Shown piece after piece: positions 8,688-16,837 of a stretch of DNA of 64,000 nucleotides. The DNA comes from CAYFPS01 sp964345075 (GTDB lineage: Bacteria > CAIWAD01). The stretch is taken from the NCBI GenBank assembly GCA_964345075.1, contig CAYFPS010000003.1:1-64000 (forward strand). Reading direction: 5' to 3'. Each line of letters starts with the position of its first letter. The stretch's first letter is position 1. A program made the position numbers and the translations under genes. The notes under the pieces were generated by a model, which was given only the letters and a program-made list of their open reading frames with translations, did not search any database and was not told the origin of the DNA.

Positions 8688-9678
8688 GGATCGCAAGGCC
8701 GAGCTGCAGGTAATGCTGGATGTCGTGCGGATTGAGCGAGAGGCTCTCGAGAAGCTTGAAGCGCGGATGAACGTAGCCTTTCTTGATGCCGTTGATTTGA
8801 TCCTGCGCGTTTCGGGCGACGGCAAGAGTGCCTGCAGCGGCCGCCTGATTGTCTGTGGCCTGGGCAAGAGCGGCTTCATCGCGCGCAAGATTGCCGCCAC
8901 CATGACCAGCACGGGAACACCGGCCATTTATGTTCACCCGATTGAGGGAGCGCACGGAGACTTCGGCCTGATTCAGCCTCAGGACTGCGCGCTGGTCATC
9001 TCCAAATCCGGGGCCGGTGAAGAGCTGAACATTCTGCTGCCTTTCCTGAAGCGGCGTGGAGTTCCGGTAATCGCCATTACCCACGATCTGGAAAGCCCCC
9101 TGGCCCGGTACGCGGAGGTGCTGCTGGACGGCAGCATCGAGGTGGAAGCTTGCCCCAATGATGTTGCACCCACCACCAGCAGCACGCTGGCCCTGGTGAT
9201 TGGTGATGCGCTTGCTGTCGCCCTGATGCGGCGCAGGGGCTTTACACGGGAAGATTTTGCTCAGTTCCATCCAGCGGGGGCGCTAGGCCGGAAACTGCTG
9301 CTGACAGCTGCCGATGTCCTGCCGCCCGATCGTCCGCTGGCCAGTGTCGCTCCCGATGAGAATCTCTCGGCCGTGATTCTGGCGATCACAGGATCCCGCG
9401 TCGGGGCAACGCTGGTCATGGAAGGCAATCAGCTTAAAGGTCTGATCACCGATGGCGATCTTCGCCGCCATCTGATGGAAGGTTCACGGCCGGCAGACCT
9501 GACCGCTGCCGAGCTGATGTGTGACAAGCCGCGCAGCATTCGCGCTGAAAAGTTGGCTGTGGAAGCCTTGCGCCTGTTGAATGAGCACAAGATTCAACAG
9601 CTGGTTGTGCTGGATGCCTCAGGCCGGCCCGTTGGCGTACTTCACCTGCATGATCTGCTGAGTCAGGGAATTCGCTGA
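8674..9678 (+). CDS. kdsD: Arabinose-5-phosphate isomerase
   Basis: Interconverts ribulose-5-phosphate and arabinose-5-phosphate, the first committed step to Kdo. An N-terminal SIS domain (IVCGLGKSGFIARKIAATMTSTG, then HGDFGLI and SKSGAGEELN) is followed by two CBS domains (about residues 200-330), the usual KdsD architecture and length. The open frame runs far upstream through kdsC, but the GTG at 8674 is preceded by a strong AAGGGGGGAGG ribosome site and starts the conserved region; the earlier codons are a shadow. It overlaps kdsC by 14 bases, so all four Kdo genes are in one transcript. Confidence 0.95.
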   Translation: MPDNRDRKAELQVMLDVVRIEREALEKLEARMNVAFLDAVDLILRVSGDGKSACSGRLIVCGLGKSGFIARKIAATMTSTGTPAIYVHPIEGAHGDFGLIQPQDCALVISKSGAGEELNILLPFLKRRGVPVIAITHDLESPLARYAEVLLDGSIEVEACPNDVAPTTSSTLALVIGDALAVALMRRRGFTREDFAQFHPAGALGRKLLLTAADVLPPDRPLASVAPDENLSAVILAITGSRVGATLVMEGNQLKGLITDGDLRRHLMEGSRPADLTAAELMCDKPRSIRAEKLAVEALRLLNEHKIQQLVVLDASGRPVGVLHLHDLLSQGIR

Positions 9679-10280
9679 TGCGTCTGCTGCTTCTACTCCT
9701 GTTTGTGTTCGCTGCCTGTACGCCCATACCGGAAGATGATCCGATTGATGAGCTGCAGGACCGCCCGGATCAGGTTTTCTGGGAGGGAACGATCACGGTG
9801 CTGGAGAAGGAGCTGGTGCGTGTCCGTCTTTCCGCCGGGCGGATGGAACAGTTCAGGCGCGAGGCCATCGTCCGCATGATGGACTCGGTTCGTGTGACAA
9901 CATGGGACAGTCTGGGCAGGGTCGAGAGCATTCTTGCCTGTGACACACTTCATTACAACCGGAATCGCATGGACATGCAGGCCATCGGCCACGTGCGGGT
10001 ACACGCCGCCAGCGATCCTGAAGGTCGCCGTCTGGATACAGGGCGTGACACAGCCCGCGAGGAGGCCGAACTACTGGCTCGCCCGCCTTTCCTCTTGCTG
10101 ACCACAGAGTTGGAATGGGTACAGCGCATTCAAAAAATCAGAAGTGAAAAGAAAGTCGTGTTCTACACGCCGCTGGATACCTTAAGGGGCACGGGTTTTC
10201 GCAGCGATCGCAATCTGCGCAACTGGGAAATCGACAGTGCTGAGGGCGTGAGTCATCGCCGCTCCGGAGAAGCGCCGTGA
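9678..10280 (+). CDS. lptC: LPS export component LptC, predicted lipoprotein
   Basis: LptC links the inner-membrane LptBFG transporter to periplasmic LptA. The N-terminus is a lipoprotein signal (hydrophobic run, then FAAC with Cys14), unlike E. coli LptC, which is anchored by a transmembrane helix. The body has the beta-jellyroll pattern of the family (TTWDSLGRVESILACD, a FRREAIVRMMDS-like segment). At 200 residues it has the normal size. The assignment rests on the fold-like pattern and on position between kdsD and lptA/lptB, the canonical order. Overlaps lptA by a GTGA junction. Confidence 0.82.
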   Translation: MRLLLLLLFVFAACTPIPEDDPIDELQDRPDQVFWEGTITVLEKELVRVRLSAGRMEQFRREAIVRMMDSVRVTTWDSLGRVESILACDTLHYNRNRMDMQAIGHVRVHAASDPEGRRLDTGRDTAREEAELLARPPFLLLTTELEWVQRIQKIRSEKKVVFYTPLDTLRGTGFRSDRNLRNWEIDSAEGVSHRRSGEAP

Positions 10281-11356
10281 TCCATCTCCTGCTGTTGCTG
10301 CTTTCACTAACCGCAAGTGCCGCAGAGCGCATTGTGCTGGAGCATGCAGATCGCATGCGCACGGTGCAGCTGGGTGAGAACCAGGTGCGCGAGCTGGAAG
10401 GCGATGTCCTTGTGATACATGGCGAGCGCCGTATACGATTTGAACTTGGCCGTTACAATCAGGCCAGTGGCATGCTCTATTGTGTCAAGGATGTGCTGGT
10501 GGAGGAGGCGGGCCGCACGCTGGCTGCAGATGAGCTTGTCTACGATGAAGCGCGTGAGCAATTGCAGGCAAGGGGCAATATTCACGCCGTTGGCGACAGC
10601 ATGGAAAGCTGGGCCGAGAAGGGCAACTGGAATCAGGGCCTGTCACACGGCACGCTGAACATTCAGGCCAGACTGCTGGATCACAGGCAGCAGATTGAGT
10701 TGACAGCTGGCGAGATTGAGGCCGACCATGAGGCTGGTTTCTACCGGGCTACCCGCGGCCCCGTTCTGACAGTGCTTTCCGAGCCGCAAACAGTGCTCAA
10801 GGGTAATGTGATACGCTGGAGTCGCGGTGACAGTCTGGCCATGGCCCTGCACAAGGTCACGCTGGAAAGAGAGGATTTTACCGCGAGTTGCGACAGCATG
10901 GTCTGGCACGACGCCCGGCAGCGCGTGGAGTTTCTTGAGGGGCCCGAGCTCTCCCGGGAGGGACGCCGAATAAGTGGTAGCCGCATTGAGGCTTTGCTGA
11001 CAGAGGAACGCCGGCTTGATTCGCTGCTGGTGGTCGGACAGGCCCGCATGGACAGCCCCTCCGATTCTGTTGACGTGCTGTTGAAGGACGTGCTGGAAGG
11101 GGATCGTCTGGAAATGGACTTTGTGGACGGACGCTTAAGCACAGTGTATGTGGACGGCAATGCCCGCAGCGTGATTTTCCTGAAGGACGAAGCCCAGAAG
11201 CCCGGTATGAATGTAGCCGATGCTCGGCGCATGTGGTTTCGAATGAAGGATCAGAAGCTTGAAACCCTGAGCATGAGTGGTTCGGTCAGTGCGCGCTGGG
11301 TTCCATTGATCGCCCCGCCGGGAAGAGATGAAAAGGAAATCGAGGAAGCCGAATGA
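10277..11356 (+). CDS. lptA: LptA/OstA-like periplasmic LPS-transport protein
   Basis: A Sec signal peptide (cleavage near SASA) precedes OstA-type beta-strand repeats: ELEGDVLVIHGERRIRFELGR and DELVYDEAREQLQARGNIHAVG near residues 45-110, and a second set around 150-300. At 359 residues it is about twice E. coli LptA (185), so it likely forms a longer jellyroll bridge, as in several non-proteobacterial phyla. GTG start within the lptC stop. Followed by lptB with an ATGA overlap. Together LptC, LptA and LptB move LPS across the periplasm; lptF, lptG and lptD are not in the window. Confidence 0.85.
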   Translation: MIHLLLLLLSLTASAAERIVLEHADRMRTVQLGENQVRELEGDVLVIHGERRIRFELGRYNQASGMLYCVKDVLVEEAGRTLAADELVYDEAREQLQARGNIHAVGDSMESWAEKGNWNQGLSHGTLNIQARLLDHRQQIELTAGEIEADHEAGFYRATRGPVLTVLSEPQTVLKGNVIRWSRGDSLAMALHKVTLEREDFTASCDSMVWHDARQRVEFLEGPELSREGRRISGSRIEALLTEERRLDSLLVVGQARMDSPSDSVDVLLKDVLEGDRLEMDFVDGRLSTVYVDGNARSVIFLKDEAQKPGMNVADARRMWFRMKDQKLETLSMSGSVSARWVPLIAPPGRDEKEIEEAE

Positions 11357-12096
11357 CCACTGCCCAGGAACGAGTGCTGAAGAGCAGCGAGCTGGTCAAG
11401 ACCTATGGCCGGCGCACGGTGGTGGACGGGGTTTCCATCCAGGTGATGACCGGCGAGATCGTGGGGCTGCTTGGCCCGAATGGCGCTGGCAAGACCACCA
11501 CCTTTTACATGATGACCGGCATGGTTCGGCCCAGCGCTGGCAGTATCTGGCTGGGCGAGCAGGAACTGACCCGCCTGCCCATGTTCAAGCGCGCACGGCT
11601 GGGAGTGGGCTACCTGGCCCAGGAAGCCAGCATTTTTCGCAAGATGACGGTGGAAGACAATGTGATGTCGATTCTGGAAACCATGCCCTACAATCGCAGC
11701 GAAAGGCGCGAGCGGCTGGAAGAGCTGCTGGCCGATCTTCGCGTGTCACATTTGAAAAAGAGTCTGGCCTACACGCTTTCCGGTGGCGAGCGGCGGCGAG
11801 TGGAAATCGCCCGTGCCCTCGCCAGTGAACCTTCTTTCATGCTGCTTGACGAACCTTTCGCTGGTGTGGACCCGATTGCGGTTGGCGACATTCAATCTAT
11901 TGTGCATGATCTGAAGGAGCGCAAGATTGGGGTCTTGATAACCGATCATAACGTGCATGAGACGCTGTCCATCACGGACAGGGCCTATCTGCTCTTTGAG
12001 GGAAGGATTCTGAAGTCCGGGACCGCCGAAGAGCTGGCAGCCGATGAAAAAGTGCGCAAGGTTTATCTGGGTGATAATTTCCGCCTGAATCGATAG
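11353..12096 (+). CDS. lptB: LPS export ABC transporter ATP-binding protein
   Basis: Cytoplasmic ATPase that powers LPS extraction. Walker A GPNGAGKT (41-48), Q-loop near YLAQEAS, signature LSGGERRRVEIARAL (142-156), Walker B FMLLDEP (162-168) and the switch His199 in ITDHN are present. The YLAQEASIFRKMTVEDN stretch and the EPFAGVDPIAV segment are diagnostic of LptB. Length 247 is normal. It overlaps the lptA stop, and rpoN follows after 39 bp, the same neighbourhood as in many Proteobacteria. Confidence 0.97.
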   Translation: MTTAQERVLKSSELVKTYGRRTVVDGVSIQVMTGEIVGLLGPNGAGKTTTFYMMTGMVRPSAGSIWLGEQELTRLPMFKRARLGVGYLAQEASIFRKMTVEDNVMSILETMPYNRSERRERLEELLADLRVSHLKKSLAYTLSGGERRRVEIARALASEPSFMLLDEPFAGVDPIAVGDIQSIVHDLKERKIGVLITDHNVHETLSITDRAYLLFEGRILKSGTAEELAADEKVRKVYLGDNFRLNR

Positions 12097-12135
12097 CTTG
12101 AGCCCTTTCAGCAAAGGAACCTGAACGACAAGCCT

Positions 12136-13608
12136 ATGATGTACCTCCGTCAGGAAGTCAGCATGCGCCAGGAGATGGTGCAGACGCCGCAGCAGATTTT
12201 GCGCAGCGAGCTGCTTCAGCTTCCGATCATGCTGCTAGAGGCCAGACTCAAACTTGAAGTGGAGGATAATCCGGCTCTGGAGTTCAGCGAAGGCGAACTC
12301 GATGTGGAGGACCTGCGCGAGCCGGGTCACGAAGACGAAGACGGCAGTGATGATGATGCCCGGGATCAGGTCGAGGAAGAGCGAGCCCTCGACGATGAAG
12401 AGAACTGGGATGAATTCATCAATGACGACAACATGACGCCCTACGGCCGCGAGAATATGGCCAACAGCGTTGAGCTTTCCGAAATTCCCCGCCCGCAAAT
12501 TCAGACCCTGCAGGAACGCCTGATCGAGCAGTTGCAGATTGATCCTGCGCTGAGCTATGAAGACCAGCGCATCGGTATCGAGATCATTGGCAACATGAGC
12601 GACAATGGTTACCTGGAATGCGGGCTGGATTATATCGCCCTGTTGATGGAAGTGCCCCTGGAGGAGGCCGAACGCGTTCTGCAGAGTGTTCAGCGCTATG
12701 ATCCCGTTGGCGTCTGCGCCCGCGATCTGCGCGAATGCTTGCTGGTCCAGCTGGAGGTGCTGCGTGAGGCCGGGCATGGTCACAAGCTGGCCATGACCAT
12801 CGTGCGCGACCGTTACGAGGACTTCACGGCCAAGCGCTACGAACTACTGGCGCGTGATCTGGGAGCTTCGCTGGATCAGGTGAGTGAAGCCTTCCAGTTT
12901 GTCGGCCGCCTGAATCCGCGCCCCGGACAGGGCGACATGAAGGACAAGGAAAACTACGTCATTCCGGATCTGATCGTTGAGCGCATTGAGCGCGAGCAGG
13001 ATGACGGATCCATGGAAGAAGAATTCGTGATCACCCTGGTGGACGGCAGCATACCTACTGTGCGGATCAGTCGCGCCTACGAGGAGATGATTCGCAGCAG
13101 GCGCACCATGGACAAATCCGTGCGCGAGTTTGTCATCCGTAAGGTGGAAAGCGCGCGCTGGTTCCTGTCGGCCATTCATCAGCGGCGCGAGACCATGCTG
13201 CGCGTGATGCGCTCGATTGTCAAACTGCAGGAAGACTTCTTCCTCTATGGCAAGGATCACATCAAGCCGCTGATTCTGCGTGATGTTGCCGAAGACATCG
13301 AGATGGACATCTCGACGATCAGCCGCGTGACCAACCGCAAGTATGTGCAGGCCGAATGGGGCGTTTTCGAGCTGAAGTATTTCTTCAGTGAGCGCATGGT
13401 GACCGATGCAGGCGAGGATGTCTCGACGAAGATCATCAAGGACCGCATGAAGGTGATCATCGAAGCCGAAGACAAGCGCAAACCCCTCTCAGATCAGGCG
13501 ATTTCCGAGATCCTGAAGGAAGACGGTTTCCTGGTGGCGCGCCGTACGGTGCAGAAGTACCGCGAACAACTGCGCTTTCCTGTAAGGCGGCTGAGGCGGG
13601 AGATCTGA
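12136..13608 (+). CDS. rpoN: RNA polymerase sigma-54 factor
   Basis: Alternative sigma factor recognising -24/-12 promoters, needing an AAA+ activator. Region I is glutamine- and leucine-rich at the N-terminus (QTPQQILRSELLQLP), an acidic region II follows (about 50-110), and the core-binding and helix-turn-helix regions precede the RpoN box ARRTVQKYRE (about 468-477). Length 490 is normal. Start ATG 12136 (or the adjacent ATG 12139). Last gene of the Kdo/Lpt run; the usual downstream hpf and ptsN are absent and replaced by tandem repeats. A sigma-54-type promoter is visible at 57,439. Confidence 0.97.
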   Translation: MMYLRQEVSMRQEMVQTPQQILRSELLQLPIMLLEARLKLEVEDNPALEFSEGELDVEDLREPGHEDEDGSDDDARDQVEEERALDDEENWDEFINDDNMTPYGRENMANSVELSEIPRPQIQTLQERLIEQLQIDPALSYEDQRIGIEIIGNMSDNGYLECGLDYIALLMEVPLEEAERVLQSVQRYDPVGVCARDLRECLLVQLEVLREAGHGHKLAMTIVRDRYEDFTAKRYELLARDLGASLDQVSEAFQFVGRLNPRPGQGDMKDKENYVIPDLIVERIEREQDDGSMEEEFVITLVDGSIPTVRISRAYEEMIRSRRTMDKSVREFVIRKVESARWFLSAIHQRRETMLRVMRSIVKLQEDFFLYGKDHIKPLILRDVAEDIEMDISTISRVTNRKYVQAEWGVFELKYFFSERMVTDAGEDVSTKIIKDRMKVIIEAEDKRKPLSDQAISEILKEDGFLVARRTVQKYREQLRFPVRRLRREI

Positions 13609-13626
13609 TTCTTTTGGTTGGACCAG

Positions 13627-13722
13627 TGGTCGGACTACTGGTCGGACTACTGGTCGGACTACTGGTCGGACTACTGGTCGGACCACTGGTCGGACCACTG
13701 GTCGGACCACTGCTCGGACTAC
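13627..13722. repeat. 12-bp tandem repeat array A (8 units)
   Basis: Eight head-to-tail copies of the 12-mer tggtcggactac (units 1-4), tggtcggaccac (units 5-7) and tgctcggactac (unit 8), with a decayed unit just before. It lies directly after the rpoN stop, between convergent genes. Because 12 is a multiple of three the array stays open in several frames (W-S-D-Y or V-R-P-V repeats), but no start, ribosome site or conserved flank supports translation. Confidence 0.95.
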
Positions 13723-13927
13723 AATCCTCAATCTTCCCACCGCCTTGCGAACCCGGCCCTTCCAAAGCATGAAATTCCCACCGTCATTCGATTTGCTGCT
13801 GGCGCAGACGGATAGAACAGCAGTTTGCTCGCTTAGCAGTGTATGGCTGCCTGGACAGATCGCCCTGAGTTGCATTCGGACGAAGGGTCGGACGAACGTT
13901 GTGAAAAGGTTGAAGGAAAACCGAATC
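13723..13927. other. Spacer between the two tandem arrays
   Basis: About 205 bp of ordinary-looking sequence separate the arrays. I see no gene, no tRNA and no convincing promoter or terminator in it. Short open frames that cross it are continuations of the repeat-encoded frames. Confidence 0.5.
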
Positions 13928-14011
13928 TGGTCGGACTACTGGTCGGACCACTGGTCGGACTACTGGTCGGACTACTGGTCGGACTACTGGTCGGACTACT
14001 GGTCGGACCCC
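13928..14011. repeat. 12-bp tandem repeat array B (7 units)
   Basis: Seven copies of the same 12-mer in the same orientation as array A: tggtcggactac in most units, one tggtcggaccac, and a last unit ending in cccc. It stops 12 bp before the terminator of the convergent porin gene. Confidence 0.95.
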
Positions 14012-14023
14012 CCGTCCAACCAC

Positions 14024-14050
14024 AAAAAAAGACCCCGCCGAAGCGGGGCC
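14024..14050 (-). terminator. Rho-independent terminator of the porin gene
   Basis: Read on the minus strand, an 8-bp GC stem (GGCCCCGC / GCGGGGTC) with a TTCG loop is followed by seven T. It lies 24 bp after the porin stop codon. Confidence 0.93.
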
Positions 14051-14073
14051 TTCAATCTGCCTGAGAAGCCGAC

Positions 14074-15270
14074 TTAGAAGCCAGCCGTGAACATCAGGTA
14101 CATCCAGCTCATGGAATCGCCACCCGGCGCAACGTTGTCAGCGGGCGTGAACATGCTGTAACCCAGATCCACGCTGAAATTGTCAACGCTCTTCTTCAGG
14201 GTCAGGTCGATTTCACTACCGACATCCGTGTTGTCTTCGGCGCCGAAGTCTTCAACACTGCTGAACATGTGGTAGTCGAGCTTGTAGCTCAGGCCGCCAA
14301 AGGGCAGGTCACCCCAGAAGTTCAGCTCGATGTCGTTCAGACCGGCGGAGCCAACCAGACCCGGGGCCAGATCCATGTAACCATTGAACTTGTGGGCCGT
14401 CGGGAAGAGCTCGATCCAGGCTCCCCACTCGTCGGCGGATCCATCCCAGCCGCTGCGGCTTTCGTAACCGAAGCCAACCTTGTTCAGGATGCCCATGTCC
14501 AGACCATAGCACAGGTCGAGATCCAGCAGGCTGCCGGCGTAATCGACGTCCGCGCCACCCCACTCGTTGGTGCCCATCTGGGTACCGAAGTTGAAGTTGA
14601 CACCCAGCTTGTCGAAGTACTTGTTGTCATAGTGGACACCGATGGTGTTCATGACGTTGGCATCTTCGTTTACATCCTCGCCGAAGTCGAGCATGTTGTA
14701 GAAGACATCAATCTTCTTGCCGAAGAGGTTGCCGAAGTAGAAGCCGAGATTGGTGACATCCTGATTGGGGGCATAAGCTTCAGCAGCCTTGACACCGAAG
14801 ACATCGACTTCAGCGAAGCTTAGACCGCGATAGAGCAGGGCCCAACCTTCGTGGCTGCGACCGACATTGTGCCAGCCAACATTGCCGAAGAAGCGGTGGT
14901 CGGCCTTGGCATACTCAAAACGGCCACCCAGAATCGTCAGCTGATCTACCAGCAGACAGTTCCAGGCAAAGTAGGCCTGATGCAGACCCAGGCCGGCATC
15001 ATCGGTCAGGCCGGCACTCGTGCCAGCAGCCTCGCCACCCAGCGTGCGGGAATCCTGCGCCTGCACATAGATGCTCAGGCCGTCCTGCGGCTTCACACTC
15101 AGGCCGATGCGAGTACGCAGGGCCGTCATGTTGTAGGCATCCATGTCCGAATCAAAGGCATAGTTGCTGCTCTCCGTACGCATGCGGACCTGACCATCAA
15201 AGGTCACGTCGGTGGCCTGTGCGGCCACGGCACCGAGCATCATCACGGAAAGAATAAGTCCCTTCTTCAT
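14074..15270 (-). CDS. Outer-membrane porin, alginate-export/porin-like beta-barrel
   Basis: A 398-residue protein with a Sec signal (MKKGLILSVMMLGAVAAQA, cleavage before TD) and alternating aromatic/polar beta-strand segments, no long hydrophobic helices, and many Gly/Asp/Asn turns, ending in a C-terminal Phe (MFTAGF) as is typical of outer-membrane barrels. The N-terminal VTFDGQVRMRTESSNYAFDSD and TALRTRIGLSVKP match alginate-export-type porins; the substrate cannot be read from sequence. The frame extends upstream to 15453, but the ATG at 15268-15270 has a strong GGAGG ribosome site and starts the signal peptide. It has its own promoter region, hairpin leader and terminator, so it is monocistronic. 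Confidence 0.85.
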   Translation of the reverse strand: MKKGLILSVMMLGAVAAQATDVTFDGQVRMRTESSNYAFDSDMDAYNMTALRTRIGLSVKPQDGLSIYVQAQDSRTLGGEAAGTSAGLTDDAGLGLHQAYFAWNCLLVDQLTILGGRFEYAKADHRFFGNVGWHNVGRSHEGWALLYRGLSFAEVDVFGVKAAEAYAPNQDVTNLGFYFGNLFGKKIDVFYNMLDFGEDVNEDANVMNTIGVHYDNKYFDKLGVNFNFGTQMGTNEWGGADVDYAGSLLDLDLCYGLDMGILNKVGFGYESRSGWDGSADEWGAWIELFPTAHKFNGYMDLAPGLVGSAGLNDIELNFWGDLPFGGLSYKLDYHMFSSVEDFGAEDNTDVGSEIDLTLKKSVDNFSVDLGYSMFTPADNVAPGGDSMSWMYLMFTAGF

Positions 15271-15296
15271 GGTTCCTCCAGTAATTGAAGTGGGGT

Positions 15297-15351
15297 TGTG
15301 TGCAAAAACGACAAAACCCGATGGGGATACGAGTGACCGCGTCCCATCGGG
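15297..15351 (-). promoter_or_regulatory. Terminator-like hairpin in the porin 5' leader (possible attenuator)
   Basis: On the minus strand a perfect 10-bp inverted repeat (ACCCGATGGG ... CCCATCGGGT) with about a 15-nt loop is followed by TTTTGTCGTTTTT. It sits about 30 nt before the porin start codon and downstream of the predicted promoter, so it could stop transcription in the leader, or end a short RNA. Confidence 0.6.
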
Positions 15352-15450
15352 TCGGTGATCAGGTTCATCGCAATGCCAGAATGCTGCGAATGCCGGCAAA
15401 TGCAAACAGGTTACCTCTGTTGATGACGTGTTGAGCACATCAATTCTTAG

Positions 15451-15460
15451 CAAACGTTTG
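15451..15460. promoter_or_regulatory. LacI/PurR-type palindromic operator candidate
   Basis: The perfect palindrome CAAACGTTTG, preceded by G, matches the core of LacI-family operators such as the PurR box (GCAAACGTTTGC). It lies at the expected transcription start just downstream of the -10 box of the porin promoter, where a repressor would block initiation. No LacI-family gene is in the window. Confidence 0.5.
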
Positions 15461-15461
15461 A

Positions 15462-15490
15462 AAAGTAAGTAAGCTCGAAGCTCATGTCAA
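15462..15490 (-). promoter_or_regulatory. Sigma-70-type promoter of the porin gene
   Basis: On the minus strand a consensus -35 TTGACA (15490-15485) is followed after 17 bp by TACTTT (15467-15462). The -35 is perfect, the -10 weak. A second candidate, TTGACT-17-TTATCT, lies farther upstream at 15610-15582. Confidence 0.5.
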
Positions 15491-15649
15491 GAGCTGCAAA
15501 GGCGGAGTAGATTTTGAAAAGATAGAGCTCTGCCCCTCACATTTGATCTTCAAGAGACTAGAAATTTTGATGAGAGGTTTTAGATAAGTCCTTGCATATA
15601 GAGTAGTCAAATACTCTCTGATTTTACTGTACACAATTTGTCGAGCAAT

Positions 15650-16750
15650 TCAGGAGCTCTCCTCGACAAAGAGCGAGAGCCAATCATCTTTTTGCAGCGC
15701 CTTACGTTTTGTCAGCTCAAGATTTTCTTCAAGATGCTCGCGCGTCTTCATTCCAACCAGTACCGTGTCCAGCATGGGCGCGCTGCGGGCGAACTCCAGA
15801 CTGGCCTGAGCTGCACTCAGGCCGGCCATCAGCGGCTTTAGGGCGCTGGGGATGCTATGACACAACTGACCTTGACCCAGCGGCAAGCAGCCGATCCGCC
15901 ACAATCCCAGCTCTTCCAGCAGATCAAACAGTCCCGCTCCGCCGCGATTCTTCGCATTGAGGCTCTCCAGCATGGCCAGATTGAAAGGAGCCTGCACGGC
16001 GGCCAAGCGGCTCTCGCCGCCGGCAGCCTGTTTTGCCAGACTTGATAGCTCGATTGGATCGAGCGCCAGCACCTGTTTTTCCGGCGGGCGAAAACCGTCC
16101 ATCGAGCAAAGGCCGTAGTGGCCGATCAAGCCCTCGGCGGCCAGCTCTTCACAGGTGGCGAAGGCTTCGGTCAGGCGAACGCGCCATTCTTCAACACTCC
16201 AGACCCGCCGACCCAGCTCCGGCGCATCCAGCATCAGCAGGTCGATGTGTTCAACTCCAGCCAGCTCTCTGCCCAATTCGACCTGATCGCGAATCCAGGC
16301 GGGATGCAGGCTCCAGACTCCGCCCACAAAGTCGGCAAGCTGCAAGCCCAATCGCTTGATCTCGCGACTAAGAAACTGCGCGGGATTTTCTTCCTTGCGG
16401 TCAAAGGCCAGCCAGCCGACATGGCTGATCAACAGAAGCTCTTCCCGTGATACATGTCCCTGGGCAACCTGACTCTTCAGTGCATTGCCAATGGCCTTCA
16501 TGCTGCGCCTGCAGCGGTAGGATGGACTGGTGTCCACAATGCGAATGCCTGCATCCAGCACGGCGGGCAGTGCGCGCTCAAACTTGGAATCGACGATGTT
16601 CTTCACTTCACCGCTCTGCGTGCCCCAACCCAGCGTGCCCACGGGCAAACCACCCAGTCGTGTTGCGTCGCCCTTGAGCGCCGGGGCCTGTCCCGCACCC
16701 ATTGCCTTAGCTGTTGCCTTGCCAGTCAACATTTTCGCCAATCCAATCAT
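15650..16750 (-). CDS. Aldo/keto reductase-like protein
   Basis: The 366-residue protein has the aldo/keto reductase barrel pattern: LGWGTQ near residue 40, IRIVDTSPSYRCRRSMKAIGNAL (about 68-90, holding the catalytic Asp and Tyr), VEHIDLLMLDAPE, a C-terminal TVLVGMKTREHLEENLE segment. The third strand, where the catalytic lysine normally sits (x-TK), reads LLLISHVGW, so the Asp-Tyr-Lys-His tetrad looks incomplete and substrate reduction is doubtful. The N-terminal 30 residues are an unconserved extension. Divergently transcribed from the M20 peptidase gene; possible substrates unknown. Confidence 0.75.
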   Translation of the reverse strand: MIGLAKMLTGKATAKAMGAGQAPALKGDATRLGGLPVGTLGWGTQSGEVKNIVDSKFERALPAVLDAGIRIVDTSPSYRCRRSMKAIGNALKSQVAQGHVSREELLLISHVGWLAFDRKEENPAQFLSREIKRLGLQLADFVGGVWSLHPAWIRDQVELGRELAGVEHIDLLMLDAPELGRRVWSVEEWRVRLTEAFATCEELAAEGLIGHYGLCSMDGFRPPEKQVLALDPIELSSLAKQAAGGESRLAAVQAPFNLAMLESLNAKNRGGAGLFDLLEELGLWRIGCLPLGQGQLCHSIPSALKPLMAGLSAAQASLEFARSAPMLDTVLVGMKTREHLEENLELTKRKALQKDDWLSLFVEESS

Positions 16751-16837
16751 GTGACACCGTTCAGCGTGGAATCCTACCTTGATTCCTTATCCATCAACCT
16801 ACACAACACGACGAAGCCTTGAAAGGCCGGCAAGCAT

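Larger units (their letters stand above)
15271..15649. other. AT-rich intergenic region upstream of the porin
   Basis: This 379-bp gap is visibly richer in A and T than its surroundings. It holds the porin ribosome site, the leader hairpin, the palindrome, the proximal promoter, and a second minus-strand promoter candidate (TTGACT at 15610-15605, 17-bp spacer, TTATCT at 15587-15582). No gene is seen. The downstream end of the aldo/keto-reductase-like gene borders it without an obvious terminator. Confidence 0.6.

Noticed and set aside
13617..14010. Tandem arrays as CRISPR or as repeat-protein genes (W-S-D-Y / V-R-P-V frames)
   Set aside because: The 12-bp units are contiguous with no spacers, and the frames have no ribosome site, start or conserved flank.
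15271..15453. N-terminal extension of the porin
   Set aside because: The frame crosses the leader hairpin and ends the signal peptide's position; the ATG at 15,270 has GGAGG and a signal peptide.
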